A DNA stretch of 64,000 nt from Clostridia bacterium (GCA_017461625.1 JAFTXJ010000007.1:38240-102239); one strand, 5' to 3'; counted from the stretch's first letter, positions 52,868 through 62,114 are shown. Translations and numbers: made by a program. Notes: generated by a model from the letters alone, not told the origin.

Positions 52868-54736
52868 TCAGTCAGCTGCCTCTTCAGCTTTGTCAATAAG
52901 ATCCTGAGGAATAGCCTCACCATGCTTAACAAATAAGAGCATTATAATTGCAGCTGCAAACACAATCGGGCTGTAATAGAACAGTGACATATATGTGCCT
53001 GCCAGCATTCTGATAAAGCCGTAAACAATCGGAGAAGCAATCTGAGCTGAGAATGTTGCGGTGTAATAATAGCCTGTGAATGTTCCCACTTTTTCAACAC
53101 CACCGATTTCAAGAACAAGAGGCAATGTGTTAACAGTGATAAACATATTGGCTGCACCGCCAAGAATAAGAACAGGATAAATAAGAATACCAAGGATTTT
53201 GGTAATATCTTTAACAGCATCTGAAAGTGCCTGCAATGCCATTCCGAAAGATGCATTTGCATCAGTTTCAAGGATTGAGCTTGAAACACTTATAACACCT
53301 GAATAAATGCTCTCACCTGCATTTTCTTTAAGATACTCATCAAACACAGCGTAATTTTCATAAGCTGAAACATCAGCGTTACTTTCAAGGGCATTTCTGT
53401 ATTCAATGTATCCGTCCATGCTGAGAACCGAACCTTCGGCAAGCTCAACACCCTCTGCCTTAGCTTTATCTGAAAGTTCTGAATTATAATTGTTAATCTG
53501 GTCATTAACAGCAATGTAAGCATTGTTTACGGTAACATAATCGTTAATTGAAAGATTATTATTACCAAGCATTGAAACAAAAACGCCAAAGAATACTACA
53601 AATGCAGAAAGGAAAATTGCAAGACCTGCAAGAATAGTCTTTTTTCTGCCGAACTTCTTACCAAACTTACCTGCAGGAAGAGCTGCAGCAGCTGAAACAA
53701 CAGCAAAGATAAGCATAAGAATTGTAGCTTCTGATGTGATTTTATGAAGAATTTCTTCAGCAAAAAGTGAGAAGAATGTGGTGATTGCGTTTGTACCGCA
53801 GAAAAGGAAGAAAAGGCAAGCAAGCATAAAGATAAGGCTCTTCTTTTCGCCCTTTGAAAGTTTGATTGCTTTCTTGGCAGCTTTTTCAGCCTTCTTAGCT
53901 TCTTTTTCAGCCTGTTTTCTTGCTTTAGCGTCGGCATACTGATTGGCTTCACCCTTAAGCTTGATGCTTGTATCTTCTTCTTTAACAAAGAAAAGGAGAA
54001 CGAGCATACCTGCAATCATAACGATTGAGCCGATAAGGAAAACATATGGGAAAGAGAGTGTTTCATCAGCTTTAATCTGTTCGCTTGTATAGCCCGCAAA
54101 AAGTGAACACAAAGCAATACCGATTGTGCCTGCGATCATACCGATTGCACTACCGAGACCACCCATAAGGTTGATAACGGCATTGCCCTCTGAACGAAGC
54201 TCGGGAGGTGTGAGGTCAGGCATCAACGCAACAACAGGAGCACGCCACAATGACATTGAAAATACAAAAAGAATAACGCAAATCATTGTCAATGCAAGGT
54301 TGCTTGTGTTGAGAGCAACAATGGGAATAAGGAAAAACAGCAAAGCAGAAATAGGAGCGCAAGAAACAATAAACGGACGACGCTTGCCTAATTTTGAATG
54401 GCAGTTGTCCGAAAGTTTACCGAAAGCGGGCTGAAAAATAACACCAAAGATGTTATCAAAAGTCATAATAATACCGATAAATAACGGAACAAGTGTAAAT
54501 CCGCCGCCAACAAGGGCAACCTCTTCACCCTGAGCTTCGGCAAACTTTGTTAAAAACGGCATTTTTTCAACAAGAAAGTTGCTCCAGCTTTGAACCATAT
54601 CACTGCCCGAAAGCAGTTTGTTCAAAATTTTAGTAATATATGGGTCATAAATTGCCCATGCGATTGATGTAGCCAAAAAACCGAAGCCGGTTAAAATAGT
54701 TTTAGGGTAATTAAGCTTCTTAACTTTTTCTGACAA
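52868..54736 (-). CDS. MFS transporter, SLC45/GPH-like sugar carrier
   Basis: A 622-residue membrane protein starting at a TTG with GGAG 9 bp upstream. It has two six-helix halves: the first contains FGKLSDNCHSKLGKRRPFI (MFS motif A) and the second GKFGKKFGRKKTIL. A cytoplasmic linker rich in Ala/Lys/Glu (about residues 265-295) joins them, and an unusual ~100-residue extracytoplasmic insertion lies in the second half (residues ~395-500). The SLC45-type pattern suggests a di- or oligosaccharide. No sugar-metabolism gene is adjacent. Confidence 0.83.
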   Translation of the reverse strand: MSEKVKKLNYPKTILTGFGFLATSIAWAIYDPYITKILNKLLSGSDMVQSWSNFLVEKMPFLTKFAEAQGEEVALVGGGFTLVPLFIGIIMTFDNIFGVIFQPAFGKLSDNCHSKLGKRRPFIVSCAPISALLFFLIPIVALNTSNLALTMICVILFVFSMSLWRAPVVALMPDLTPPELRSEGNAVINLMGGLGSAIGMIAGTIGIALCSLFAGYTSEQIKADETLSFPYVFLIGSIVMIAGMLVLLFFVKEEDTSIKLKGEANQYADAKARKQAEKEAKKAEKAAKKAIKLSKGEKKSLIFMLACLFFLFCGTNAITTFFSLFAEEILHKITSEATILMLIFAVVSAAAALPAGKFGKKFGRKKTILAGLAIFLSAFVVFFGVFVSMLGNNNLSINDYVTVNNAYIAVNDQINNYNSELSDKAKAEGVELAEGSVLSMDGYIEYRNALESNADVSAYENYAVFDEYLKENAGESIYSGVISVSSSILETDANASFGMALQALSDAVKDITKILGILIYPVLILGGAANMFITVNTLPLVLEIGGVEKVGTFTGYYYTATFSAQIASPIVYGFIRMLAGTYMSLFYYSPIVFAAAIIMLLFVKHGEAIPQDLIDKAEEAAD

Positions 54737-54768
54737 GGTACATCACTCCTTTTCTTTTTGATGAATTT

Positions 54769-54797
54769 ATAATAACAGAAATTTAAAAATTTGGCAA
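54769..54797 (-). promoter_or_regulatory. Promoter of the SLC45-like MFS gene
   Basis: Minus strand TTGCCA (54792-54797), 17-bp spacer, TATTAT (54769-54774). Confidence 0.55.
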
Positions 54798-54859
54798 TAC
54801 TCTTTTTCTTTTTCATAAAATATTACTGTTTTATTATGCCCGATATAAGCATTTCTTAC

Positions 54860-54891
54860 AAAAAAAAGACGACGTGATTTTCACGCCGTCT
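54860..54891 (-). terminator. Terminator of rpmH-rnpA-yidD-yidC-jag
   Basis: A 10-bp stem AGACGGCGTG / CACGTCGTCT (one G-T pair) with a 5-nt loop, then TTTTTTT on the minus strand. Confidence 0.88.
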
Positions 54892-54900
54892 GAGTTTTTC

Positions 54901-55833
54901 TTATTCCTGTGGCTTTTTAGGCTCAATTTTGCCGTAAAGACTTCCGCCGATATCTGAACGGGGAGCTCTTGCGGGCTTAGATTCAGATGAAGAATAATTA
55001 TTATTTCTTCTTCTGTAATCATTTCTGCCGTTTCTGCCACGGCCTGGGTTTGTGGGCTTAAAGCCTTCAGCAAGGGTAATAACGACCTTGCGATCTGACT
55101 CGCTGCCAACAGAATGAGAGCTTACACCTTCAATTTCCTGAACGGTTGTGTGAATAATTCTTCTCTCGTAAGGATTCATAGGGTCAAGAACAACATTTCT
55201 TCCGTATTTCTTAACTCTTTCTGACTGCTTTTTAGCAAGCTCACGGAGAGTGTCTTCACGCTTCTGGCGGTAGTTGCCTGCGTTGATTGAAACTCTTCTG
55301 TAATCATCCTTGCCTTTGTTGATAACAAGTCTTGTAAGGTACTGGATTGCATCAAGTGTTTCACCGCGACGGCCGATGATATAGCCATAACCGTTACCGC
55401 AATCAAGGTCAAGGCTGATGCTTTCATCATCTTCTGTTACGTTAATTTCAACATCTTCAACGCCCATACCTTTGAGGATTGATGAAACATAATCCTTGGC
55501 AACCTTGCCCATATCGGTTGTAACGCCTGTGTATGCTTTAGGTTCTTTTGCTTCTGCCTTTTCAACGGGTGCAGGAGCAACCTTTTTTTCTTCTTTTTTC
55601 TGAACCGGTTTTTCTTTTGCAACCTTTTCAACAGGTGCTTTCTTTTCTTCGGGAGCTTCATAATAAGCTCTTGCCTTAGCGGGTGCACCGCCAAAAAGAC
55701 CCAATGTCTTTTTCTTGGGGAGCTCTAAAATCTCGGTGCTTACATCTGCATCCCAGGGTGCACCAAGAGCTGATTTAGCTGCTTCAATAGCCTCTTCAAC
55801 GGTAGCTCCGGTTCCAATAGCTTCTTTTATCAA
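54901..55833 (-). CDS. jag: RNA-binding protein Jag/KhpB (SpoIIIJ-associated)
   Basis: A 310-residue protein. A TTG at 55833 with AGGTGGTG upstream fits the conserved start (IKEAIGTGATVEEAIEAAKSAL); the longer frame runs into yidC. Domains are Jag-N (residues 1-55, ending GLFGGAPAKARAYYE), a Lys/Pro/Glu-rich linker (~60-110), a KH domain with IIGRRGETLDAIQYL near 175, an R3H domain with RRIIHTTVQ near 250, and a basic Gly/Arg/Asn-rich tail. KhpB binds RNA with KhpA and affects cell elongation. Last gene of the rpmH operon. Confidence 0.92.
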   Translation of the reverse strand: MIKEAIGTGATVEEAIEAAKSALGAPWDADVSTEILELPKKKTLGLFGGAPAKARAYYEAPEEKKAPVEKVAKEKPVQKKEEKKVAPAPVEKAEAKEPKAYTGVTTDMGKVAKDYVSSILKGMGVEDVEINVTEDDESISLDLDCGNGYGYIIGRRGETLDAIQYLTRLVINKGKDDYRRVSINAGNYRQKREDTLRELAKKQSERVKKYGRNVVLDPMNPYERRIIHTTVQEIEGVSSHSVGSESDRKVVITLAEGFKPTNPGRGRNGRNDYRRRNNNYSSSESKPARAPRSDIGGSLYGKIEPKKPQE

Positions 55834-55864
55834 AATTACACCACCTATGATGATTATTGTCTGA

Positions 55865-56863
55865 TTATTTGTTTTCGGTGTAGTCTGCTGTCTGTTTAAG
55901 GCTGTTTTCTCTTGAACGGCGTTCAATGGTTTCTTTAACCATAAGCTTTGCAATTTCAACCTGCGGACCGCGGAATTTCTTCATAAGGTAGCTCTGAATG
56001 GTTGAATAGATGTTTGAAACAATCCAGTAAACACCGATACCTGCAGGGAACATAAATGTGAATACTACAGAAGTAATCGGCATAAATAAATTCATACAAC
56101 CACTACCGGGAGCTTTAGCCATTGCCGGGTTCAACTTCTTCTGCTGAGCCTGCATAATATAAGTCTGAGCAAATGAAGTCAAGCCTGAAAGAATCGGAAT
56201 AATCCAATATCTGCTGAATTCCTTGTAATTTGGTCTTACGCCCAATTGCAAACCAAAAATTTCAAACTTCTTTTCAGCAACAAATTCGCTGATTGCACTT
56301 ATAGTCTCACCACTAATTTTTCCTGCAAGAGAGTCCTTAAATGAATCAAAGTGTTGAATTATATACATTGGATAGTAATGAGAACTGCTTTTCAACAATG
56401 AACTGATGCTTTCATCAGGTGAGTTTTGTGCAAACTGAATGAAAACTTCTTTAATTACATTGATTTCATCAACACCCAAGCCCAATGCATAGCGCAACGG
56501 GTTATACATAACACCGAAAAGGCCGATAATAATCGGCATCTGAATAAGCATGGGAAGACAACCGGCTGACATGGGGTTATAACCCTCACGCTGATACAAA
56601 GCCTGTGTTTCTTCCTGAATCTTCTGCTGATTGCCTGCATATCTTTCCTGAATTCTTCTGATTTTAGGAGCAAGGCGCTGCTGCTTTGCCATACCTCTCT
56701 GCTGAGAGATTGTGGTCGGCAATGTGATGGTACGCGCCAGAATAGTAAACAAAATAAGAGCCAGGCCATAACCGCCTACACCACCTACAAATTTGTAGAT
56801 AGCTAACATTATATAGCCGAAAATCGGGCTGATGTAATCGTAAAACCAGTTGTATATGGCCAT
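55865..56863 (-). CDS. yidC: Membrane protein insertase YidC/SpoIIIJ
   Basis: A 332-residue protein with five membrane helices. It lacks a lipoprotein signal and the large periplasmic domain of Gram-negative YidC. The core has RTITLPTTISQQR with the groove Arg, GCLPMLIQMPIIIGLFGV and IGVYWIVSNIYSTIQSYLM. A ~90-residue extracytoplasmic loop (about 145-225) is longer than in SpoIIIJ. It inserts membrane proteins with or without Sec. Two bp separate it from yidD. Confidence 0.95.
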   Translation of the reverse strand: MAIYNWFYDYISPIFGYIMLAIYKFVGGVGGYGLALILFTILARTITLPTTISQQRGMAKQQRLAPKIRRIQERYAGNQQKIQEETQALYQREGYNPMSAGCLPMLIQMPIIIGLFGVMYNPLRYALGLGVDEINVIKEVFIQFAQNSPDESISSLLKSSSHYYPMYIIQHFDSFKDSLAGKISGETISAISEFVAEKKFEIFGLQLGVRPNYKEFSRYWIIPILSGLTSFAQTYIMQAQQKKLNPAMAKAPGSGCMNLFMPITSVVFTFMFPAGIGVYWIVSNIYSTIQSYLMKKFRGPQVEIAKLMVKETIERRSRENSLKQTADYTENK

Positions 56864-56865
56864 GT

Positions 56866-57120
56866 TTAAACTCCTTTATGTCTATGCTTGCAATCGCACT
56901 TTTCTTTTTTGGGAGGGACCGGGTCATATCCGCCCTTAAAAAGTCGGTTGCAGCGCAAAATCCTCCACGCCGCAAGCAATGACCCTTTTATCGGTCCGTG
57001 AATCTCAATTGCCTCAACCGCATAATGAGAGCAGGTGGGATAATACCTGCACATAGGAGGCAATATGGGGGAAATAAATTTCTGGTAGAAGCGAATTATT
57101 GCAATAAGCACTTTTTTCAT
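56866..57120 (-). CDS. yidD: Membrane protein insertion efficiency factor YidD
   Basis: An 84-residue protein from the ATG at 57120, which overlaps the rnpA stop by [38 protein letters not shown] is the DUF37/YidD signature with three conserved Cys. A His/Lys/Cys-rich C-terminus follows. It assists YidC-dependent insertion. Confidence 0.95.
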   Translation of the reverse strand: MKKVLIAIIRFYQKFISPILPPMCRYYPTCSHYAVEAIEIHGPIKGSLLAAWRILRCNRLFKGGYDPVPPKKEKCDCKHRHKGV

Positions 57121-57464
57121 CTTATCACACCTGCACTTTTGAGTTGTTTTCGCATTATTTCCCTTACTTTGGTGCTTTTGGATACACCTGTTTTGTATCT
57201 TGCTACAAACACAATATCCCAACCGCCACTGACTTCTTCTTCCAAACCACGGAAGGCTGCGGCGATGACTCTTCGGCATCTGTTTCTGACAACAGCATTG
57301 CCGATTTTTTTACCTGTGGTTATTCCAATACGGCAAACGCCCGCGCGGTTATTTTTCAAAACATAGGTAACCAACGCAGGTTCGGAAAACGACTTTCCTC
57401 TTCCGTAAGCACGGCGGAAGTCGGTATTTTGCTTTAATTTAACTGTTTGGGGCAAATTACTCAT
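57117..57464 (-). CDS. rnpA: Ribonuclease P protein component
   Basis: A 115-residue basic protein of standard length. [13 protein letters not shown] and the RNR motif [15 protein letters not shown] near residue 56 identify it. It supports RNase P RNA in tRNA 5' processing. It lies 24 bp downstream of rpmH, the universal order. Confidence 0.96.
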   Translation of the reverse strand: MSNLPQTVKLKQNTDFRRAYGRGKSFSEPALVTYVLKNNRAGVCRIGITTGKKIGNAVVRNRCRRVIAAAFRGLEEEVSGGWDIVFVARYKTGVSKSTKVREIMRKQLKSAGVIR

Positions 57465-57488
57465 CCGTTCACCGCAGAATTTCAGGTA

Positions 57489-57623
57489 TTAGTAAGTAAG
57501 CTGCTTTCTGCCCTTAGCTCTGCGACGAGAGAGAACCTTACGGCCGTTTCTGTCTGCCATTCTTTTACGGAAACCGTGTTCCATCTTTCTGTGACGCTTC
57601 TTTGGTTGATAAGTTCTTTTCAT
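57489..57623 (-). CDS. rpmH: Large ribosomal subunit protein bL34
   Basis: A 44-residue protein read directly from the sequence: [20 protein letters not shown] at the start and [10 protein letters not shown] at the end. First gene of the rpmH-rnpA-yidD-yidC-jag operon, divergent from dnaA. Confidence 0.97.
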   Translation of the reverse strand: MKRTYQPKKRHRKMEHGFRKRMADRNGRKVLSRRRAKGRKQLTY

Positions 57624-57715
57624 TCTTCTGACCTCCAATCAAATTAAGTTATCTCCAACGCCTGAGGTGTTCAAGCGTGAAAAAGCATACTGATAACCAG
57701 TATTCGCAGTTTAGT

Positions 57716-57744
57716 ATTATATAACATTGTTTGTCCATTGTCAA
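57716..57744 (-). promoter_or_regulatory. Promoter of the rpmH operon
   Basis: Perfect TTGACA (57739-57744) and TATAAT (57716-57721) with a 17-bp spacer on the minus strand. Confidence 0.85.
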
Positions 57745-57860
57745 TCTTTTTTTATTTTAAGGAGGGTTTATTTCCTTTTTATTTGCTTTTAAAAATATTA
57801 AAGCTGAAAAATCACACTTACTACAGTTAATTTTCATATATTTTGTATATAAGATTTTAA

Positions 57861-57889
57861 TTGAAAAAAGCTTTCGGTTATGATATAAT
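57861..57889 (+). promoter_or_regulatory. Promoter of dnaA; note on the rpmH/dnaA spacer
   Basis: TTGAAA (57861-57866), 17-bp spacer, TATAAT (57884-57889), 57 bp before dnaA. The whole 322-bp spacer (57624-57945) is AT-rich, but no TTATNCACA-type DnaA box is seen on either strand, so an origin here is not supported by boxes. Confidence 0.75.
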
Positions 57890-57945
57890 AAATCAGTATC
57901 GCCCAAAAGTATGTTCAAAATATTAAAACGAGGAGGAAAAGTTAA

Positions 57946-59250
57946 ATGAACTCATTCAATGAGTTGTGGGAAATGGTTAAAGCTGAATGCCAGGCTCTTG
58001 TTTCAGAATCCATTTATAACGTATGGTTTAAAGATATTGAACTTATCAGCTTTAATGAAGAAAAAGTTGTGCTCGCCATCTCGGGCTTTAAGAAGAAAAT
58101 TGTTGAAACTCGCTTTATCGACAAGCTTAACCAAGCTTTCTATAATATTATGGGCTTTGAAATTCCAATTGAATTTGTTGACTCCCTTGGCTATTCACAG
58201 CCTGAAGAAGAAAAAATCGAAGTTGATGACAAGGCCGATGCCGACACATTTGATTCTTTCGTTGTCGGCTCATCCAATAAATTTGCCCATGCCGCCGCAA
58301 TTGCCGTTGCTGCCAACCCCGGCGGCTCATACAATCCGCTTTTTATTCACGGTAATTCAGGACTTGGCAAAACCCATTTGCTCAACGCTATCTGCCACGA
58401 AATTAAAAAGAACGACCCTGACGCTAACATAGTTTATACAAGAGGTGAAAATTTCACCAATGACCTTATTCGTCACCTTGCTCAGAAGAATATGGTTGAA
58501 TTCCATAATAAATACCGCAATGCAGATATTCTTCTTGTGGATGACGTTCAGTTCATTGCAGGCAAAGAATCAACTCAGGAAGAATTCTTCCACACCTTCA
58601 ATGCAGTTGCAACAGCAGGCAATCAGATCGTTCTCACATCAGATATGCCTCCCAAGATGATTGAAACTCTTGACGACAGACTTCGTAACCGCTTTGAGTG
58701 GGGCTTGATTGCTGATATTCAGCCACCCGATCTTGAAACAAGAATGGCTATCATTAAGAGAAAAGCTGTTAAATTGGGGCTTGATATTCCTGATGATGTT
58801 ATTCAGTACATCGCTCAGAGGTTAAAAGATAACATCCGTCAGCTTGAAGGTGCAGTTAAAAAGATGCAGGCTTATGTTACAATGCAGGGCCTTCCCATCA
58901 GCATCACCACCGCTCAGGCTGCCATTAAAGATATTATGGTTGACACACAGCCTCAGCCTATCACCGTTGACAAAATTGTTCAGGAGGTTGCAAGAACCTA
59001 CGGTGTTTCTGCTGATGATATCCGTTCAAAACGTCAGGATGCAGGCACTGTTGAAATGCGTCAGATGTCAATATACCTTGTGCGTGAATTAACCGGTATG
59101 TCAACCAACGCAATCGGTAAAGCTTTCGGCGGTAAAAATCATACCACCATCCTTTACAGCATCTCTCAATTTGAAGATAAACTAAAGAACCGTTCTGACC
59201 TTCGTGAAAAGGTTGAAAATATTAAAAAGAACGTATCTGATAAACATTAA
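57946..59250 (+). CDS. dnaA: Chromosomal replication initiator protein DnaA
   Basis: A 434-residue protein. Domain I (residues 1-~75) has SEPIYNVWFKDIE-like features, domain II is short, the AAA+ domain III has Walker A GNSGLGKTHLLNA near 143 and Walker B ILLVDDVQF near 200, and domain IV ends in the DnaA signature TVEMRQMSIYLVRELTGMS and GKNHTTILYS. It opens the origin. It is preceded by AGGAGG and followed by ftsY rather than the usual dnaN. Confidence 0.96.
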   Translation: MNSFNELWEMVKAECQALVSESIYNVWFKDIELISFNEEKVVLAISGFKKKIVETRFIDKLNQAFYNIMGFEIPIEFVDSLGYSQPEEEKIEVDDKADADTFDSFVVGSSNKFAHAAAIAVAANPGGSYNPLFIHGNSGLGKTHLLNAICHEIKKNDPDANIVYTRGENFTNDLIRHLAQKNMVEFHNKYRNADILLVDDVQFIAGKESTQEEFFHTFNAVATAGNQIVLTSDMPPKMIETLDDRLRNRFEWGLIADIQPPDLETRMAIIKRKAVKLGLDIPDDVIQYIAQRLKDNIRQLEGAVKKMQAYVTMQGLPISITTAQAAIKDIMVDTQPQPITVDKIVQEVARTYGVSADDIRSKRQDAGTVEMRQMSIYLVRELTGMSTNAIGKAFGGKNHTTILYSISQFEDKLKNRSDLREKVENIKKNVSDKH

Positions 59251-59276
59251 AATCCACTCCCTTTGGAGGTAATACC

Positions 59277-60230
59277 ATGGGACTTTTTGAAAAGTTTAAC
59301 AAAGGACTCAGAAAAACAAGAAACAGTATGTCGGGAGCTATTGATGTTATGCTCCACGGTAAAAATGAAATAGACGAAGACCTTTATGAGGAGCTTGAAG
59401 AAATCCTCATAATGGGTGACGTAGGTATGAACACCGCAGTTGAAATATGCGAAAAGCTTCGTGACTACGTTGCTAAAAAGAATCTTCGCAAACCTGCCCA
59501 GGTTAAAGATGCCATCCGTGACATTGTTGCAGAAATGCTTCAGGGCGGTGAGGATATGGGTCTTATCACCCTACCCTCCGTTATCCTTGTTATCGGTGTT
59601 AACGGAGTTGGTAAAACCACCACCATCGGCAAAATGGCGTCTATGTATAAGGCTCAGGGCAAAAAGGTTATCCTCGGTGCTGCCGACACCTTCAGGGCCG
59701 CCGCTATTGAACAGCTTGAAGAGTGGGCAAACAGAGCCGGTGTTGATATCATCAAACACAAAGAGGGTGCGGACCCCGCAGCAGTTATTTTTGATACAAT
59801 TCAGGCAGGTAAAGCAAGAGATTGCGATATTATCATTTGTGACACCGCAGGCAGGCTTCATAACAAAAAGAATCTTATGGATGAGCTTGCAAAAATTTAC
59901 AAGGTTATTGACCGCGAGCTTCCTTATAACGACCGTGAAAGCTTGCTTGTTCTTGATGCAACCACAGGTCAGAACGCCGTTAATCAGGCAAGAGAATTTA
60001 AAAATGTTGCCGAGATTACAGGTATCGTTCTTACAAAGCTTGACGGCTCTGCAAAGGGCGGCGTTGTTCTCAATATCAAAAACGATCTTAAGGTTCCCGT
60101 TAAGTTTGTTGGTGTAGGCGAACAGATTGACGACCTTCAGCCGTTTAATCCCGATGCATTTGCAAAAGGACTTTTTGAAAATGAAGTTGAGCGTGACGAA
60201 GAAGATGATGAAAGCGGTGACGATGAATGA
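59277..60230 (+). CDS. ftsY: Signal recognition particle receptor FtsY
   Basis: A 317-residue NG-domain protein with almost no acidic A domain, as in many Firmicutes. GVNGVGKTTTIGKMA (G1) is near residue 108, DTAGRLHNKKNLMDEL (G3) near 185, and TKLDGSAKGGVV and GVGEQIDDLQPF near the end. A short acidic C-terminal tail follows. It docks SRP-ribosome complexes at the Sec translocon. It overlaps rdgB by 4 bp. Confidence 0.96.
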   Translation: MGLFEKFNKGLRKTRNSMSGAIDVMLHGKNEIDEDLYEELEEILIMGDVGMNTAVEICEKLRDYVAKKNLRKPAQVKDAIRDIVAEMLQGGEDMGLITLPSVILVIGVNGVGKTTTIGKMASMYKAQGKKVILGAADTFRAAAIEQLEEWANRAGVDIIKHKEGADPAAVIFDTIQAGKARDCDIIICDTAGRLHNKKNLMDELAKIYKVIDRELPYNDRESLLVLDATTGQNAVNQAREFKNVAEITGIVLTKLDGSAKGGVVLNIKNDLKVPVKFVGVGEQIDDLQPFNPDAFAKGLFENEVERDEEDDESGDDE

Positions 60231-60817
60231 AAGTTCTTATAGCCACCCATAATTTAAAAAAGAAGGCGGAGCTTCAGCGAATCCTCACTCCCCTTGGCAT
60301 TGAAGTTGTTACTGCTGATGACATTGGCATTGACCTTACCGATGTTGAAGAAACAGGCACAACCTTTGAAGAAAATTCACTTCTCAAAGCACAAAGCGGT
60401 TGTGATGAAAGCGGTCTTCCCTGCGTTGCAGATGACTCAGGTCTTGCAGTTGATTGTTTAAACGGTGCGCCCGGTGTTTATTCTGCAAGATATGCAGGTG
60501 AACACGGCGATGACGAAAAAAATAATGATAAGCTTTTAGCCGAACTCGACGGAGTTCCCCTTGAAAAAAGGACCGCAAGATTCGTAAGCGTTGTTACATG
60601 TGTTTTCCCTGACGGTAAAAAAATCGCCGTAAGAGGTGAATGTGAAGGTAAAATCGCTTTTGAAAGATCAGGCAACGGTGGATTCGGTTATGACCCATTG
60701 TTCTTGTTTGAAGACGGCAGAAGCTTTGGCGAATTTACAGCAGAAGAAAAAGATAAAGTCAGCCACAGAGGTAAAGCACTTCGCTTATTGGCTGACGAAT
60801 TGGAGAAAATTATATGA
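60227..60817 (+). CDS. rdgB: XTP/dITP diphosphatase (RdgB/HAM1 family)
   Basis: A 196-residue enzyme. IATHNLKKKAEL at the start, TGTTFEENSLLKAQ near 43, ADDSGLAVDCLNGAPGVYSARYAG near 65 and SHRGKAL near the end form the full family pattern. It removes non-canonical purine nucleotides. Coupled by 4-bp overlaps to ftsY and yhbY. Confidence 0.95.
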   Translation: MKVLIATHNLKKKAELQRILTPLGIEVVTADDIGIDLTDVEETGTTFEENSLLKAQSGCDESGLPCVADDSGLAVDCLNGAPGVYSARYAGEHGDDEKNNDKLLAELDGVPLEKRTARFVSVVTCVFPDGKKIAVRGECEGKIAFERSGNGGFGYDPLFLFEDGRSFGEFTAEEKDKVSHRGKALRLLADELEKII

Positions 60818-61221
60818 CAGATAAAATGACAGGCAAAGAAAGAGCAGCTTTCAGAGCAAAGGCAAATTCCCTGGAACCGCTTTTTCAGCTCGGCAAGGGC
60901 GGAATGAGCGATGCAATTATTGCTCAGGTTGACGATGCTCTCAGAGCCAGAGAGCTGATTAAGGTTAAGGTGCTTCTTGAATCCACCCCAATCACTCCCC
61001 GCGAGGCGGCAGACCAGCTTGCAGAGGCAACAAATGCCCACGTTATTCAGGTAATCGGCGGAGTTATTGTTCTTTACAGAGAAAACCCCGAGCTCAGAGA
61101 GCTTGAAGCAAAAAAGAAAAAAGAAGCCAAGAAAAATCTTGCTACTTCAAAGGGTGCAAAGGATTTTGCAAAAAAATACAAATCTGCCAAGAATAAAGGG
61201 CTTCCATCAAGGCGAAAATAA
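60814..61221 (+). CDS. yhbY: CRS1/YhbY (CRM) domain RNA-binding protein
   Basis: A 135-residue protein. The CRM domain spans residues ~5-95 with FQLGKGGMSDAII (GxxG loop) and ELIKVKVL. A Lys-rich tail of ~40 residues follows. YhbY associates with pre-50S particles. It is embedded in the dnaA-ftsY-rdgB-yhbY-smpB run. Confidence 0.92.
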   Translation: MTDKMTGKERAAFRAKANSLEPLFQLGKGGMSDAIIAQVDDALRARELIKVKVLLESTPITPREAADQLAEATNAHVIQVIGGVIVLYRENPELRELEAKKKKEAKKNLATSKGAKDFAKKYKSAKNKGLPSRRK

Positions 61222-61249
61222 TTATATAATACGAAAGGAGTTGTGATGG

Positions 61250-61714
61250 GTGAGCAACGATAAAAACACACCTGTTATCCAAAACAGAAAAGCCTATCAC
61301 GACTACTTTGTTTTGGAAGAATATGAAGCAGGTATTGAGCTTTTCGGCACAGAGGTTAAATCAATCCGCCAGGGCAAGGTTAATTTAAAGGATGCTTGGT
61401 GCAACATTGTCAACGGTGAAATTTTTGCCAATGGTATGCATATCAGCCCTTATGAGCAGGGTAACATCTTTAACCGTGACCCATTACGAGTTAAAAAACT
61501 TCTGATGCACAAAAAAGAAATCAATAGGCTTTACGGCACCGTTAAGCAAGACGGACTTTCACTTATCCCTCTTTCCGTTTACTTTTCCAAAGGCAAGGCA
61601 AAGGTTAAAATCGGCCTTTGTAAAGGTAAAAAGCTTTATGACAAACGCGATGTGGCTGCAAAGAAAGAAGCTGCACGCAATATTGAGCGTTCTATGAAAG
61701 AGAGGATGAGATAA
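61250..61714 (+). CDS. smpB: SsrA-binding protein SmpB
   Basis: A 154-residue protein from a GTG at 61250 with AAAGGAG 9 bp upstream. [40 protein letters not shown] and the basic C-terminal tail that mimics the anticodon arm are typical. It escorts tmRNA to stalled ribosomes, and the tmRNA gene follows 49 bp downstream, a common clostridial arrangement. Confidence 0.96.
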   Translation: MSNDKNTPVIQNRKAYHDYFVLEEYEAGIELFGTEVKSIRQGKVNLKDAWCNIVNGEIFANGMHISPYEQGNIFNRDPLRVKKLLMHKKEINRLYGTVKQDGLSLIPLSVYFSKGKAKVKIGLCKGKKLYDKRDVAAKKEAARNIERSMKERMR

Positions 61715-61763
61715 CCTCTTCACTTTTCACTATTCGTTCTTCACTTGAGCGAAGCGAATATAT

Positions 61764-62111
61764 GGGGATGAAAGGATTTCGACGGGGATTTTGAACCCGG
61801 GTAAGCGAGCAGTGGTGTGGGACCACTTTAAAACTCACAACTTTTAAAATTAAACGACAACAATAAAGTTGCATTAGCTGCTTAAAGCAGCTCGTCCTGA
61901 CTGAAAGTACCACGGTTTAGTTAAGGGCGTCGATTAGTGGTGAACGTGAACGGAGGAGTAGCCTTGCAATCCGTCATGCATCAAAGGATACCGAAGCGGA
62001 CAGCCTGTTTATCGGCGGTCCGTCGGGGGAATCTTAAAAGATAACCTACGCTCGTAGAAAGCTCGGAGAATGAGTTTTCGGACGCGGTTTCGATTACCGC
62101 CATCTCCACCA
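61764..62111 (+). ncRNA. ssrA: Transfer-messenger RNA (tmRNA)
   Basis: About 348 nt. The 5' end GGGGATGAAAGGATTTCGACGG and the 3' TCTCCACCA pair in the tRNA-like acceptor stem, with a T-loop GGTTTCGATTACC near the end. The tag frame runs 61856-61885: GAC AAC AAT AAA GTT GCA TTA GCT GCT TAA, giving DNNKVALAA after the charged Ala. The resume codon is thus GAC, not the usual GCN. The CCA is encoded. It is immediately followed by a terminator and by a partial copy of its 3' end. Confidence 0.95.
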
Positions 62112-62114
62112 TAT

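Noticed and set aside
57121-57279. N-terminal extension of YidD
   Set aside because: It overlaps rnpA in another frame; the ATGA overlap at 57117-57120 gives the normal YidD start.
57624-57945. oriC with DnaA boxes
   Set aside because: No TTATNCACA-type boxes on either strand; only the gene order and strand switch hint at an origin.
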